The translations under genes were made by a program, and so were the position numbers. A stretch of 64,000 bases of DNA from Streptomyces physcomitrii (lineage in GTDB: Bacteria; Actinomycetota; Actinomycetes; Streptomycetales; Streptomycetaceae), in contig NZ_JAAWWP010000001.1 of assembly GCF_012273655.1 (NCBI RefSeq), positions 706,067 to 770,066 on the forward strand, written 5' to 3'. The notes below the pieces were generated by a model. It made no database searches and was not told the origin of the DNA. It was given only the letters and a program-made list of their open reading frames with translations. Each line of letters starts with the position of its first letter. Position 1 is the first letter of the stretch. Shown here in pieces: positions 56,459 through 64,000 of the stretch.

Positions 56459-56851
56459 ATGTCGCTCGACGTCTCACCGGCCCTACTGGAACAGGCCGAG
56501 CGAGGCGAGGTCGACGAAGCCGCCTTCGTCGACTGCGTCCGGACCTCCCTGCCCTACGCATGGGACATGATCAGCTCGCTGGTCGCCCAACTGAAGGTCG
56601 ACGGCGGTGACTTCGCCGACAATCAGACCCCGCCGCCGGACGAGCAGGCCCGCGGCCAGCTGCTGCGCGCTCTCGCCAGCGACGCCATACGCGGTGCTCT
56701 CCAGCGCCACTTCGGCGTCCGCCTCGCCTTCCAGAACTGCCACCGGGTGGCCGTCTTCCCCCTGGACGCCGCCGTGGACCAGCGGCTGGGCCGCTTCACC
56801 TCGGTCCGCAGCCAGATCCTGAACCAGTCCCCGGAGTTCCGGGACTGCTGA
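56459..56851 (+). CDS. SCO5389-family protein of unknown function
   Basis: The 130-residue soluble protein starts MSLDVSPALLEQAERGEVDE and contains FVDCVRTSLPYAWDMISSLV, ALQRHFGVRLAFQNCHRVAVF and a C-terminal FRDC. I recall this as the small Streptomyces family conserved next to nucS. GAGAGGAG precedes ATG 56459; the longer open frame covers promoter sequence. It is divergent from nucS. Two of three cysteines lie in the conserved parts. No catalytic motif is evident. Confidence 0.85.
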   Translation: MSLDVSPALLEQAERGEVDEAAFVDCVRTSLPYAWDMISSLVAQLKVDGGDFADNQTPPPDEQARGQLLRALASDAIRGALQRHFGVRLAFQNCHRVAVFPLDAAVDQRLGRFTSVRSQILNQSPEFRDC

Positions 56852-56968
56852 CCCGCCCGGGGTGAACGCCGCCCGTGCGCCCGGTCCCGGGAACCGCGCG
56901 CACGAGGCGGCCCGCGAGATCCCCCGCCGTCCCGCGCCCGCCGCCGACTCCCGCGCCCCGCACACCGC

Positions 56969-57994
56969 TCAGCGCAGCAGGGGCAGCACCTCGGCGCCCA
57001 GCCGCCGGACGTTCTCCTCGGTGGCCGCGAGGTCGCCGCTGCCCTCGGCGAGCAGGGCGAAGCGGCTGATGCCGGTGCGCTCGGCGGTCGCCGCGAGCCG
57101 GTCGGCACACTGCCGGGGCGTGCCCACCGGGTGCAGGGAGCAGAGCAGTTCGGTGTACGCGTACGGATCGCGCATGGTCCGCGCCCGGCCGTCCACGGTC
57201 ACATGGGCGCCGAGCCCCAGCCGGAACCAGCCCGGCATCGACTTCAGCAGCACCCGCGCCGCCTCGGCGCCCTCGTCCGCGACCTGCGCGACCCCCGCCG
57301 AGACATGCGCCGCCGTGGCGACGGTCTCCGGGCCGTGGCCCGCCTCCCGCGCCAGCCGCCGCCACAGCGCCAGGACCTCCGCCTTCTCCTCGTCGCCCAC
57401 ATGCATGCCGAGCAGCATCGGCAGCCCCCGCTCGGCCGCCAGCCGCACCGACTTCGGCGAGGTGCAGGCGAGCACCACCTCCGGGCCCGGGCCGCCGAAC
57501 AGCGTCTCGGCGGGCCGCGGCACCACCGCCACCTCCCGGAAGGGGAAGCGCCCGCCGCCCGCCACCCTTGGCTCGCTCAGCCAGCGCAGCAGCAGGTCGA
57601 GCGAGTCCGGGAAGCCCTCCTCGTACGCCTCGATCCCGGCGCCGAAGACCTCCAGGTCGACCCAGGGCCCGCCGCGCCCCACGCCGAGCGTGAACCGGCC
57701 CCCCGAGGTCAGATGCAGCAGCGCCGCCTGCTCGCCGACCGCGACCGGATGCGCGGTGGGCAGCACCGTCACCGCGGTGCCCACCCGCAGGGTGCGGGTC
57801 CGGCCGAGCAGCAGGGCGGCCAGGGTGAGCGCCGAGGGACAGGTCCCGTACGGCACGAAGTGGTGCTCGGCGATCCACGCGGAGTCCAGGCCCGCCGGCT
57901 CGCTCAGCTCGGCGGTCCGCACCGCCCGGTGCAGGGCCTCACCCTGACCCTGGCCCGGGAACTGCGCGCCCAGTACGAAGGTTCCTATCCGCAT
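56969..57994 (-). CDS. luciferase-like (LLM) flavin-dependent oxidoreductase
   Basis: The 341-residue bacterial luciferase-like monooxygenase fold begins MRIGTFVLGAQFPGQG, with LDSAWIAEHHFVPYG, TLRVGTAVTVLPTAHPVAVGEQAA and GRFTLGVGRGG. These motifs bind FMN or F420 in this superfamily. The C-terminal part has SMPGWFRLGLGAHV and GTPRQCADRL. The substrate cannot be predicted. ATG 57994 is the first conserved start; the frame upstream stays open for over 1 kb but is antisense to other genes. Monocistronic. Confidence 0.92.
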   Translation of the reverse strand: MRIGTFVLGAQFPGQGQGEALHRAVRTAELSEPAGLDSAWIAEHHFVPYGTCPSALTLAALLLGRTRTLRVGTAVTVLPTAHPVAVGEQAALLHLTSGGRFTLGVGRGGPWVDLEVFGAGIEAYEEGFPDSLDLLLRWLSEPRVAGGGRFPFREVAVVPRPAETLFGGPGPEVVLACTSPKSVRLAAERGLPMLLGMHVGDEEKAEVLALWRRLAREAGHGPETVATAAHVSAGVAQVADEGAEAARVLLKSMPGWFRLGLGAHVTVDGRARTMRDPYAYTELLCSLHPVGTPRQCADRLAATAERTGISRFALLAEGSGDLAATEENVRRLGAEVLPLLR

Positions 57995-58227
57995 CGCCCT
58001 ACCGCCCCTCTCGGTGCCGGCCCCGGCCCTGCGGCACCGGCGGGGCCGTGCCCTCGACGGCAACAACGGAGCACGCCCGCCGAGGGCACGGCCTCGCCCG
58101 TACTTCGCGGGGCCCGGCGGTCGGCACCGGGCGCCCCACGGGCCCCTGACGCCTCGCACCTGCCCGGTGGCGCGCCGCGTACGCTGGATGCGCTCCTTGT
58201 CGCCGCCGAGTCCCGTGAGGTGTCCCC

Positions 58228-58554
58228 GTGTCCCCGCGCCGCAATCGCGTCCCGTCCCGCAAGGGCCCCCGCACGGACGAGGACGACTCGGGCCGCTACG
58301 GCGGGTACGAGTCCCCCGAGACCTGGCAGGGCGAGGAGTGGCGGGTGCGCCGGGTCGCGGGCGGCGGCGCGGCCGGGAAGACCTACCGCTGCCCGGGCTG
58401 CGACCAGTTGATCCCCTCCGGGGTGCCGCACATGGTGGCCTGGCCGCAGCACTCCGGCGTCGACGAGCGCCGGCACTGGCACACCTCCTGCTGGAACGCG
58501 CGGGACCGCCGCACCTCGCGGGTGCAGCGGTCCCGTAACGCGCCTCGCTACTGA
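58228..58554 (+). CDS. small zinc-binding protein
   Basis: The 108-residue basic protein has CPGCDQLIPSGVPHMVAWP and RRHWHTSCWNARDR, which together place C-x2-C, His, and H-x-H-x3-C as metal ligands in an HNH/treble-clef-like arrangement. The N-terminus (MSPRRNRVPSRKGPRTDED) and C-terminus are basic and disordered, so RNA or DNA binding is possible. The family is often labelled ATP/GTP-binding in databases without a P-loop; none is present here. GTG 58228 is the start; TACGCT near 58180 is a possible -10 box. Confidence 0.8.
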   Translation: MSPRRNRVPSRKGPRTDEDDSGRYGGYESPETWQGEEWRVRRVAGGGAAGKTYRCPGCDQLIPSGVPHMVAWPQHSGVDERRHWHTSCWNARDRRTSRVQRSRNAPRY

Positions 58555-58563
58555 GCGGCGGCC

Positions 58564-59463
58564 TCACACGTCCCGGCTGTTGAGGGCCACGGCCGCGCCG
58601 ATCAGGGCCGCCAACGAGATGCCGAGCATGATCCACACCGGCTGCCAGCCGGTCGGACCGGCGTCCGCGCCCGCGGCGGCCTCGCCGTAGACGCCGATGA
58701 GCAGGCTCGGGATCGAGTACTCCAGGAGGAAGTCCCGGACGCCGGCGAGCGATTCGGAGAACATGAACATGGCCGCCACCAGCGGCAGCAGCATCACGCC
58801 GATCATCAGGGTGATCGCGCCCGCCGAGTGCCGGATGATGGCGCCGACGGAGAGCGCGAGCAGACCGATCAGCGCGACGAACAGGCCCACGCCGACGGTC
58901 GAGCGCAGCCACTCGCCGCCGCTCGGGTCGACCGCGTCGGTGATCATCGCGGTCTGGAGCGCGCCGACCAGCGCGGCGAGCACCGTGGTCATGGTGAAGA
59001 CGAGCAGGAAGAAGACGAGGGCCTTCGCGGCGAGCACCCGGCCGCGCGCCGGGCAGGCGGTCAGCGTGGTGCGGATCATGCCGGTGCCGTACTCGGAGGC
59101 GATGGTCAGCACGCCCAGCGTCATCACGCAGATGCTGCCGAGGAGCACCCCGAAGAAGCCGAGGCCGAGCGCCGACTCGTTCTCCAGGCTCGTGTCGCTG
59201 CCGGCCACCGCGGCGGCGGTGGCCAGGCCGATGCCGAGCATCAGGAAGGCCATCACACCGAGCGTCCACAGGGTGGAGCGCACCGAGCGGATCTTCGTCC
59301 ACTCCGAGGCGAGGGCGTCACCGAGGTGGGTCTCGCGCACCGGGATCGGCGAGACGTACGAGCCGCCGGGCGCGGGCTGCCCCGGGCCGTGGCCTTGCTG
59401 CGGAACCTGCTGCGGCGCGGGCGGCTGCGCGTAGGCCTGCTGCGGCGGGGTCGGCGTGCTCAT
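58564..59463 (-). CDS. ABC-2 permease, first of two paralogous systems
   Basis: The 299-residue permease has a Pro/Gln/Gly-rich cytoplasmic N-terminus (about 1-45), LASEWTKIRSVRSTLWTLGV (the usual opening of this family) and six transmembrane segments, including ILGVLTIASEYGTGMIRTTL-like sequence (GVLTIASEYGTGMIRTTL here). Its ATG overlaps the stop of the ATPase gene (ATGA). A related system with the same EWTKIRSV motif lies at 62898-64000. Confidence 0.9.
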   Translation of the reverse strand: MSTPTPPQQAYAQPPAPQQVPQQGHGPGQPAPGGSYVSPIPVRETHLGDALASEWTKIRSVRSTLWTLGVMAFLMLGIGLATAAAVAGSDTSLENESALGLGFFGVLLGSICVMTLGVLTIASEYGTGMIRTTLTACPARGRVLAAKALVFFLLVFTMTTVLAALVGALQTAMITDAVDPSGGEWLRSTVGVGLFVALIGLLALSVGAIIRHSAGAITLMIGVMLLPLVAAMFMFSESLAGVRDFLLEYSIPSLLIGVYGEAAAGADAGPTGWQPVWIMLGISLAALIGAAVALNSRDV

Positions 59464-60638
59464 CGGGAGTCCTCGCGGTACGGGTGCGGCTGGGGGGCGG
59501 GGGCGGCGACCGGGGCGGCGGGTGCCTGGACCGGTGCGCCGTAGGGCTGGCCCGCGGGGGCCTGGGCCGGGATGCCGTAGGGCCGGCCCGCCGGGACCGG
59601 GCCGCCCTGCTGCGGTGGCGGGGGCGGGTACCAGCCGGGCTGGCCCTGACCGGGCACCGGCAGCTGCGGGGGCGGTTGCGCGCCGGGCGGCAGCGGCTGG
59701 TCGAAGCCCGCGAGCTTGTCGTCGGTGGAGCGGTAGTCGACCGCGCCCTGCGTCATCCGCATGTACGCCTCCTCCAGCGAGGCCTGGTGCGGGGACAGCT
59801 CCCACAGGCGGATCCCGGCCTCGTGGGCCAGGTCGCTGATGCGCGGCAGCGGCAGCCCGGTGACGCGCAGCGCGCCGTCCGGCTCGGGCAGCACCTGGCC
59901 GCCCGCGCCGCCGAGCACCGTGCCGAGCTTCTCGCGCAGGGCGGGCTCCGTGTCGGGGGTGCGGACCCGGGCGAAGTCCGAGGAGTTCTGCGAGATGAAC
60001 TGGCTGATACTGGTGTCCGCGAGGAGCTGCCCGCGGCCGATCACGATCAGATGGTCGGCGGTCAGCGCCATCTCGCTCATCAGGTGCGAGGAGACGAAGA
60101 CCGTACGGCCCTCGGCGGCAAGGGACTTCATCAGATTGCGGACCCAGAGGATGCCCTCCGGGTCGAGGCCGTTGACCGGCTCGTCGAAGAGGAGCACCTG
60201 CGGGTCGCCGAGCAGGGCCGCGGCGATACCGAGCCGCTGGCCCATGCCGAGCGAGAAGCCCTTGGAGCGCTTCTTGGCCACGGCCTGGAGGCCGACCACG
60301 CCGAGCACCTCGTCGACCCGGCGGGCCGGGATGCCGGAGAGCTGGGCCAGGCAGAGCAGGTGGTTGCGCGCGCTGCGCCCGCCGTGCACCGCCTTGGCGT
60401 CGAGCAGCGCGCCGACCTGGCGGGGTGCGTTGGGCAGCCTGCGGTAGGGGTGACCGCCGATGGTGACCGCACCGGCGGACGGGGTGTCCAGGCCGAGGAT
60501 CATCCGCATCGTGGTGGATTTCCCCGAGCCGTTCGGTCCGAGGAAGCCGGTGACGGCGCCGGGCCGCACCTGGAAGGAAAGGTTGTGCACGGCCGTCCGC
60601 GCGCCGTAGCGCTTGGTCAGGCCGACTGCCTCGATCAT
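59460..60638 (-). CDS. ABC ATPase with Pro-rich tail, first of two paralogous systems
   Basis: The 392-residue protein has Walker A FLGPNGSGKSTTMRM, signature FSLGMGQRLGIAAALL, Walker B LLFDEPVNGLDPEG and the H-loop SSHLMSEMALTADH, a BcrA-type arrangement. After residue 300 it continues with a long Pro/Gln/Gly/Ala-rich tail (PPPPPQQGGPV, GAPVQAPAAP), matching the Pro-rich N-terminus of its permease. ATG 60638 (MIEAVGLTKRYG) is preferred to the upstream one. Substrate unknown. Confidence 0.92.
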   Translation of the reverse strand: MIEAVGLTKRYGARTAVHNLSFQVRPGAVTGFLGPNGSGKSTTMRMILGLDTPSAGAVTIGGHPYRRLPNAPRQVGALLDAKAVHGGRSARNHLLCLAQLSGIPARRVDEVLGVVGLQAVAKKRSKGFSLGMGQRLGIAAALLGDPQVLLFDEPVNGLDPEGILWVRNLMKSLAAEGRTVFVSSHLMSEMALTADHLIVIGRGQLLADTSISQFISQNSSDFARVRTPDTEPALREKLGTVLGGAGGQVLPEPDGALRVTGLPLPRISDLAHEAGIRLWELSPHQASLEEAYMRMTQGAVDYRSTDDKLAGFDQPLPPGAQPPPQLPVPGQGQPGWYPPPPPQQGGPVPAGRPYGIPAQAPAGQPYGAPVQAPAAPVAAPAPQPHPYREDSR

Positions 60639-60919
60639 GCTCCGCACCCATTCGACAGGTTCGCGACGTCGGGGCGCGAGCCCCCGTAAGGGTTAGGAGA
60701 ATAACGGGAGGCTGACGGTTCCGGCCAAAGCCAAGTTGTTACCGCCCGCGGGCGGGCGGGCCCGCGTACGCGGGGCGGGGCGCCCCTCCCCGCCTTCGGG
60801 GGCGGCTTCTGCGCCGCGGGTCCGCGCGCGTACCCTGGGGGCGCGGTCGGCCCCCGGGCCCGGCCGTACGGCGGTGGGGCCCGCCGTACCCAACCGCGGC
60901 AGCGTCGCCGCCAACGGTC

Positions 60920-60972
60920 CCTGCCTGACCCGCCGCGCGCCCGCACGCGCGGCTCCGAGTCGATCAGGCAGG
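60920..60972 (+). promoter_or_regulatory. two-tier stem in the crcB leader covering the RBS
   Basis: CCTGCCTGA (60920-60928) pairs with TCAGGCAGG (60964-60972), enclosing a second stem ccgcgcg/cgcgcgg. The 3' arm runs into the AGGAG ribosome binding site of crcB (ATG 60983). The structure could control translation; whether it is a fluoride riboswitch is unproven. The rest of the 344-base gap from 60639 shows no gene. Confidence 0.45.
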
Positions 60973-60982
60973 AGCCTGGCGC

Positions 60983-61588
60983 ATGCCCTTCCGCAGCAAT
61001 CCCTCCGGTGATCCTTCCGGCGACCCCTCCCGCAGCGAGGCCACCGGCCTCGCCCCGGATGCTCCCGCCGCCCCGGCCGCTCCCGCCGGGCCGGTCGGCG
61101 CTCTCGACCCCGTCGACCCGATCGACCCCGACGCCGCGCCCCCGCCTCCCGACCCGGCCCACCCGCACCGTACGCAGCAGGCCCGCACCCTCCTGGTGAT
61201 CGCGCTCGGCGGTGCGCTCGGGGCCTCGGCCCGCTACGGGGCCACCCTGCTGTGGCCGTACACCCCGGGCGCCTTCCCGTGGACCACCTTCTGGGTCAAC
61301 GTCACCGGCTGCGCGGCGATGGGCCTGCTCATGGTGGTGCTCACCGAGCGGCTGCGCCCCCACCCGCTGGTGCGCCCCTTCCTGGGCACCGGGATCCTCG
61401 GCGGCTACACCACCTTCTCCACCTACGCCCTGGACGCCCGGGGCCTCTTCGACGGCGGCCGCCCCGGCACCGCGCTGCTCTACCTCGCCGCGACCCTGGC
61501 CGCCGCGATGGCCGCCGTCACCGGGGCCGCGGCCCTGACCCGGCTGGTCCTCGGGCCCCGGCCCGCGCGGGCGGAGGGCGGCGCGTGA
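60983..61588 (+). CDS. crcB: fluoride exporter CrcB, subunit 1
   Basis: Fluoride channel of the Fluc family. The 201-residue protein has a disordered Pro/Asp/Ala-rich N-terminal extension (about 1-68) followed by four membrane helices. [27 protein letters not shown] with the pore Asn, and [13 protein letters not shown] with the phenylalanine-box Phe and central sodium site are visible. AGGAG precedes ATG 60983. It overlaps the second crcB by GTGA; paired small Fluc proteins form an antiparallel heterodimer. Confidence 0.92.
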   Translation: MPFRSNPSGDPSGDPSRSEATGLAPDAPAAPAAPAGPVGALDPVDPIDPDAAPPPPDPAHPHRTQQARTLLVIALGGALGASARYGATLLWPYTPGAFPWTTFWVNVTGCAAMGLLMVVLTERLRPHPLVRPFLGTGILGGYTTFSTYALDARGLFDGGRPGTALLYLAATLAAAMAAVTGAAALTRLVLGPRPARAEGGA

Positions 61589-61962
61589 ACTGGCTGATGG
61601 TCGTCCTCGGCGCGCTGGCCGGGGCACCCCTGCGGTATCTGGCGGACCGCGCGGTCCAGAGTCGCCACGAGAGCGTCTTCCCCTGGGGCACCTTCGGGGT
61701 CAACCTCGCCGCCTGCGCCGGACTAGGCCTGCTCACCGGCGCGGCCACCGCCGTACCGCAGCCGCTCGGCGCGCTCCTCGGCCCCGGCTTCTGCGCGGCC
61801 CTGAGCACCTACTCCACCTTCTCCTACGAGACCCTGCGCCTGGCCGAGTCGGGCGCGCGCCGCTACGCCGCCGCCAACGCCCTGCTCAGCGTCCTCGCGG
61901 GCCTGGGGATCGCGGCCCTCACGACGGCCCTCGGCCAGGCCCTGGCCGGCGCCTTGGGCTGA
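61585..61962 (+). CDS. crcB: fluoride exporter CrcB, subunit 2
   Basis: The 125-residue CrcB has four membrane spans and [15 protein letters not shown] (pore Asn) and [13 protein letters not shown], the partner form of the first subunit. GTG 61585 overlaps the stop of crcB subunit 1 (GTGA). The two probably assemble as a dual-topology heterodimer and export fluoride. Confidence 0.92.
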   Translation: MNWLMVVLGALAGAPLRYLADRAVQSRHESVFPWGTFGVNLAACAGLGLLTGAATAVPQPLGALLGPGFCAALSTYSTFSYETLRLAESGARRYAAANALLSVLAGLGIAALTTALGQALAGALG

Positions 61963-61996
61963 GGGGCCGGTCGCGCGGGGGCGCCGAGCCGCGCGG

Positions 61997-62875
61997 TCAT
62001 CCCGACTCCCCTTCCGGCGGCGGGAGTTCCCCGTAGCGGCGCGGGCGGGCCGAGTCGTCCGCCCAGGGTGCGAAGGCGGTGCGGAACAGCGGTGCGTGCT
62101 CCTCGGCGAGCAGGCGGCTGCCCTGCGCGCGGGCCCGGGGGGAGCTGCGGGCGCGGGCCACCCAGTCGGCCGGGCCGGGGCCGAGGAGTGCCCGCAGCGC
62201 GGGGGAGTCCGCGAGGAGCGCGTCGAGCAGGGCGGACTGGTCGCCGCCGCCGGGCCGCGGCCCGCCGGTGGCCGGGTCGGGCAGGACGCCGTGGGCACCG
62301 GCGTAGAGATAGGCGCCGCCGAGGCGTTCCCCGGAGGGCAGCTCCATCGCGAAGCGGTCGCCGGGCAGCAGGGCCCGGGTGTAGTTCGGGAACTCGGTGC
62401 CGTCCACCACCGCGAGCTGCGCCGGGTCCAGCCAGGAGACGACGAACTCCCGCTCGGCCGCCGGATCCGGACAGGGCGCGGCGGCCACGTACCCCGCCCG
62501 CCCGATGTGCGCGGAGCAGCCGACCGCGAGTCCGCGCACCCGCACCGGCACCATCGGCAGCACCGCGGGCACGGCGTACCGCGCCATCTTGTACGTGAGC
62601 TGGGCGGGCGAGGCGTTGGAGCCGACCGCGAGGACCGGGCAGCGCGCGCCGGTGGGGCTCAACCCCCGGGCGGTGAGGGCCTCGTCGAGCGTGGGCCCCT
62701 CGGGGGCGGTGCGCCAGCCGCCGAGGCGGGGCCCGCCCGGCAGCAGCGGGACCAGGGCCCCGTCCGCGAGCAGGACGGGGCCGGGGACCGGGCGGCCCGG
62801 GTAGGAGAGCGGGTCCAGGGCGGGCACCGTGTCGAGGCCCAGCGCCGCGAGACTGCGCTCCCCCTCCCCGGCCAC
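61997..62875 (-). CDS. conserved hypothetical protein with AVGSNASPAQL motif
   Basis: The 292-residue soluble protein reads RCPVLAVGSNASPAQLTYKM near residues 78-97, reminiscent of the Y-G-S-N-L loop of gamma-glutamylcyclotransferase-like folds. AGYVAAAPCPDPAAEREFVVSWLD and EFPNYTRALL follow. A cyclotransferase-like fold is possible but only inferred. GTG 62875 starts the frame behind a GAGGGAGGG purine run. It lies 22 bases from the permease gene upstream and may be in its operon. Confidence 0.75.
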   Translation of the reverse strand: MAGEGERSLAALGLDTVPALDPLSYPGRPVPGPVLLADGALVPLLPGGPRLGGWRTAPEGPTLDEALTARGLSPTGARCPVLAVGSNASPAQLTYKMARYAVPAVLPMVPVRVRGLAVGCSAHIGRAGYVAAAPCPDPAAEREFVVSWLDPAQLAVVDGTEFPNYTRALLPGDRFAMELPSGERLGGAYLYAGAHGVLPDPATGGPRPGGGDQSALLDALLADSPALRALLGPGPADWVARARSSPRARAQGSRLLAEEHAPLFRTAFAPWADDSARPRRYGELPPPEGESG

Positions 62876-62897
62876 CCCGCCGCCCTCCCTCGGTTCC

Positions 62898-63668
62898 TCA
62901 GGCGTCCCTGCGCTTGAGGAGCACGTACCCGCCGATCAGGGCGGCGAGCACCCACAGGCACATGATCCCGAGACCGCCCCAGGGTCCGTACGGGGTGTCG
63001 TCGTCGAAGGGCTTGACCACCTGCATGATCTTGCTGCCCGCCTGGTCCGGCAGGAAGCGGCCGACCTTCTTGGTGGCGCTGACGTTCCCGAGGATGTTGG
63101 AGATCAGGAAGAAGAAGGGCATCAGGATGCCGAGCGAGAGCATCGGGCTGCGCAGCATCGAGGCGACGCCCATCGAGAAGACCGCGATGAGGGTCATGTA
63201 GAGCGCCCCGCCGATGATCGCGCGTAGCACCCCGGAGTCGCCGAGCGAGGCGCTGTGGTCGCCGAGCATCGCCTGACCGGAGAAGAAGGCCAGGAAGCTG
63301 GTGACCAGCGAGACCACGAAGGCGAGGGCGGTGGCCACGGCGATCTTGCTGAACAGGAAGGTGGCGCGCTGCGGCACGGCCGCGAGGGAGGTGCGGATCA
63401 TGCCGGTGCTGTACTCGTTCGCCACCACCAGGACGCCGAAGACGATCATCGCCAGCTGGCCGAGCGAGGTCCCGGCGAAACTGGTGTAGGTCGGGTCGAA
63501 GGTGAGCTTGTCCTCGCGGCTCATGTCGCCGTACTCGTGGTTGACGACCGCGCTGATGAGCATGCCGAAGGCGATCGTGACGAGCAGGGCGAGGGAGAGT
63601 GTCCAGACCGTGGAGGCCACCGAGCGGATCTTGGTCCACTCGGAGCGGATCACCTGGGTCACTGCCAT
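62898..63668 (-). CDS. ABC-2 permease, second paralogous system
   Basis: The 256-residue permease has six spans and the family start VIRSEWTKIRSVASTVWTL plus VVANEYSTGMIRTSLAAVP, closely parallel to the permease at 58564-59463 but without the Pro-rich N-terminus. It begins at ATG 63668, one base after the stop of its ATPase gene, so the two are coupled. Probably exports a lipid or peptide. Confidence 0.92.
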   Translation of the reverse strand: MAVTQVIRSEWTKIRSVASTVWTLSLALLVTIAFGMLISAVVNHEYGDMSREDKLTFDPTYTSFAGTSLGQLAMIVFGVLVVANEYSTGMIRTSLAAVPQRATFLFSKIAVATALAFVVSLVTSFLAFFSGQAMLGDHSASLGDSGVLRAIIGGALYMTLIAVFSMGVASMLRSPMLSLGILMPFFFLISNILGNVSATKKVGRFLPDQAGSKIMQVVKPFDDDTPYGPWGGLGIMCLWVLAALIGGYVLLKRRDA

Positions 63669-63669
63669 C

Positions 63670-64000
63670 TCAGGCCCCCTTTCCGGGTCGCTGCCAGCCT
63701 TCGCCCCAGCCGGGGCTGCCCGGACCGCTCGCCGGTGGCGGTGCCTCGGCGCCGCCCGGCGGGGGAGCGGTCGGCAGGCCCTGGGTCCCGCCGCCGGGTG
63801 CCCCCGGGGCGCCGACGGGATACGGCTGCTGCGGCGGGCCGCCGGGGGGTGGGCTTCCGATGCCGCCGGGGCCGGTGTGGGCGTGGTATTCCACCGATTC
63901 GGCGGTGAGTTGCATGAAGGCCTCTTCCAAGGAGGCCTGCTGCGGGCTGAGTTCGTGCAGCACCAGGCGGTGGGTGGCGGCCAGTTCGCCGAGCCGGTCG
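63670..64000 (-). CDS. ABC ATPase C-terminus, second paralogous system (partial)
   Basis: Only the last 109 residues are inside the window; the gene continues to the right. The visible part has LHELSPQQASLEEAFMQLTAESVEYH, matching the equivalent LWELSPHQASLEEAYMRMT of the first system, followed by a Pro/Gly/Ala-rich tail. The catalytic motifs lie outside the window. Confidence 0.9.
   Translation of the reverse strand, partial: DRLGELAATHRLVLHELSPQQASLEEAFMQLTAESVEYHAHTGPGGIGSPPPGGPPQQPYPVGAPGAPGGGTQGLPTAPPPGGAEAPPPASGPGSPGWGEGWQRPGKGA

Overview
The window is a high-GC actinobacterial chromosome segment, almost certainly Streptomyces. Third codon positions are nearly all G or C, and GTG, TTG and probably CTG starts are used. 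The gene order lysA-hom-thrC-thrB-rho-LCP-rpmE-prfA-prmC-tsaC followed by the atp operon is the order I recall for the Streptomyces core chromosome. Actinobacterial hallmarks include nucS, NrtL, ECF41 with its carboxymuconolactone partner, tandem dre boxes at a chitinase promoter, and a Rho with a long Arg/Gly-rich insertion.

Positions 1 to about 2200 look like the decayed right end of an integrative element. They have lower GC, a partial unknown gene, a 46-residue tyrosine-recombinase C-terminal remnant fused by deletion to another gene fragment, and a two-gene membrane/small-protein operon. At 2100-2140 lies the 3' part of a tRNA-Arg(CCG) with no 5' half, followed by a terminator: a classical attachment-site scar. 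Positions 2200 to 8100 are accessory: a membrane protein, a three-gene operon divergent from an HTH/TPR regulator across a palindromic operator, and a kinase-fold phosphotransferase.

From 8.1 to 17.2 kb come a secreted subtilase, a small membrane-anchored protein, nrtL, an unannotated His/Asp-rich 40-codon ORF coupled to nrtL, and the aspartate-family genes lysA, hom, thrC and thrB. From 17.5 to 29.6 kb lie rho, two AraC-type paralogues, an LCP cell-wall ligase, rpmE, prfA, prmC, tsaC, a phosphatase-like protein without its nucleophilic cysteine, and a divergent SHMT paralogue. Both rho and rpmE carry SigR-like promoter motifs. From 29.9 to 39.9 kb a WecA/TagO-like transferase precedes atpIBEFHAGDC, which has a near-consensus Rex operator upstream.

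From 40 to 64 kb are secreted hydrolases (S1 protease, GH18 chitinase), a NarL-type two-component system, PduO, the ECF41 module, an ABC exporter with a divergent TetR repressor, a hydroxyacyl-CoA dehydrogenase, a STAS protein lacking its phosphoserine, and a NACHT/AAA-like membrane protein. They are followed by nucS, a luciferase-like oxidoreductase, a zinc-binding small protein, two paralogous ABC systems and a crcB pair. The second ABC system runs off the right edge.

Most of the window is conserved housekeeping DNA. The best candidates for something new are the small ORFs (11912-12034, 1086-1244, 4073-4318), the residue-substituted enzymes and regulators (27268-27951, 28332-29615, 52041-52364), and several tandem repeats and leader structures. 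I did not see CRISPR arrays, rRNA genes, complete tRNAs or intact transposases.
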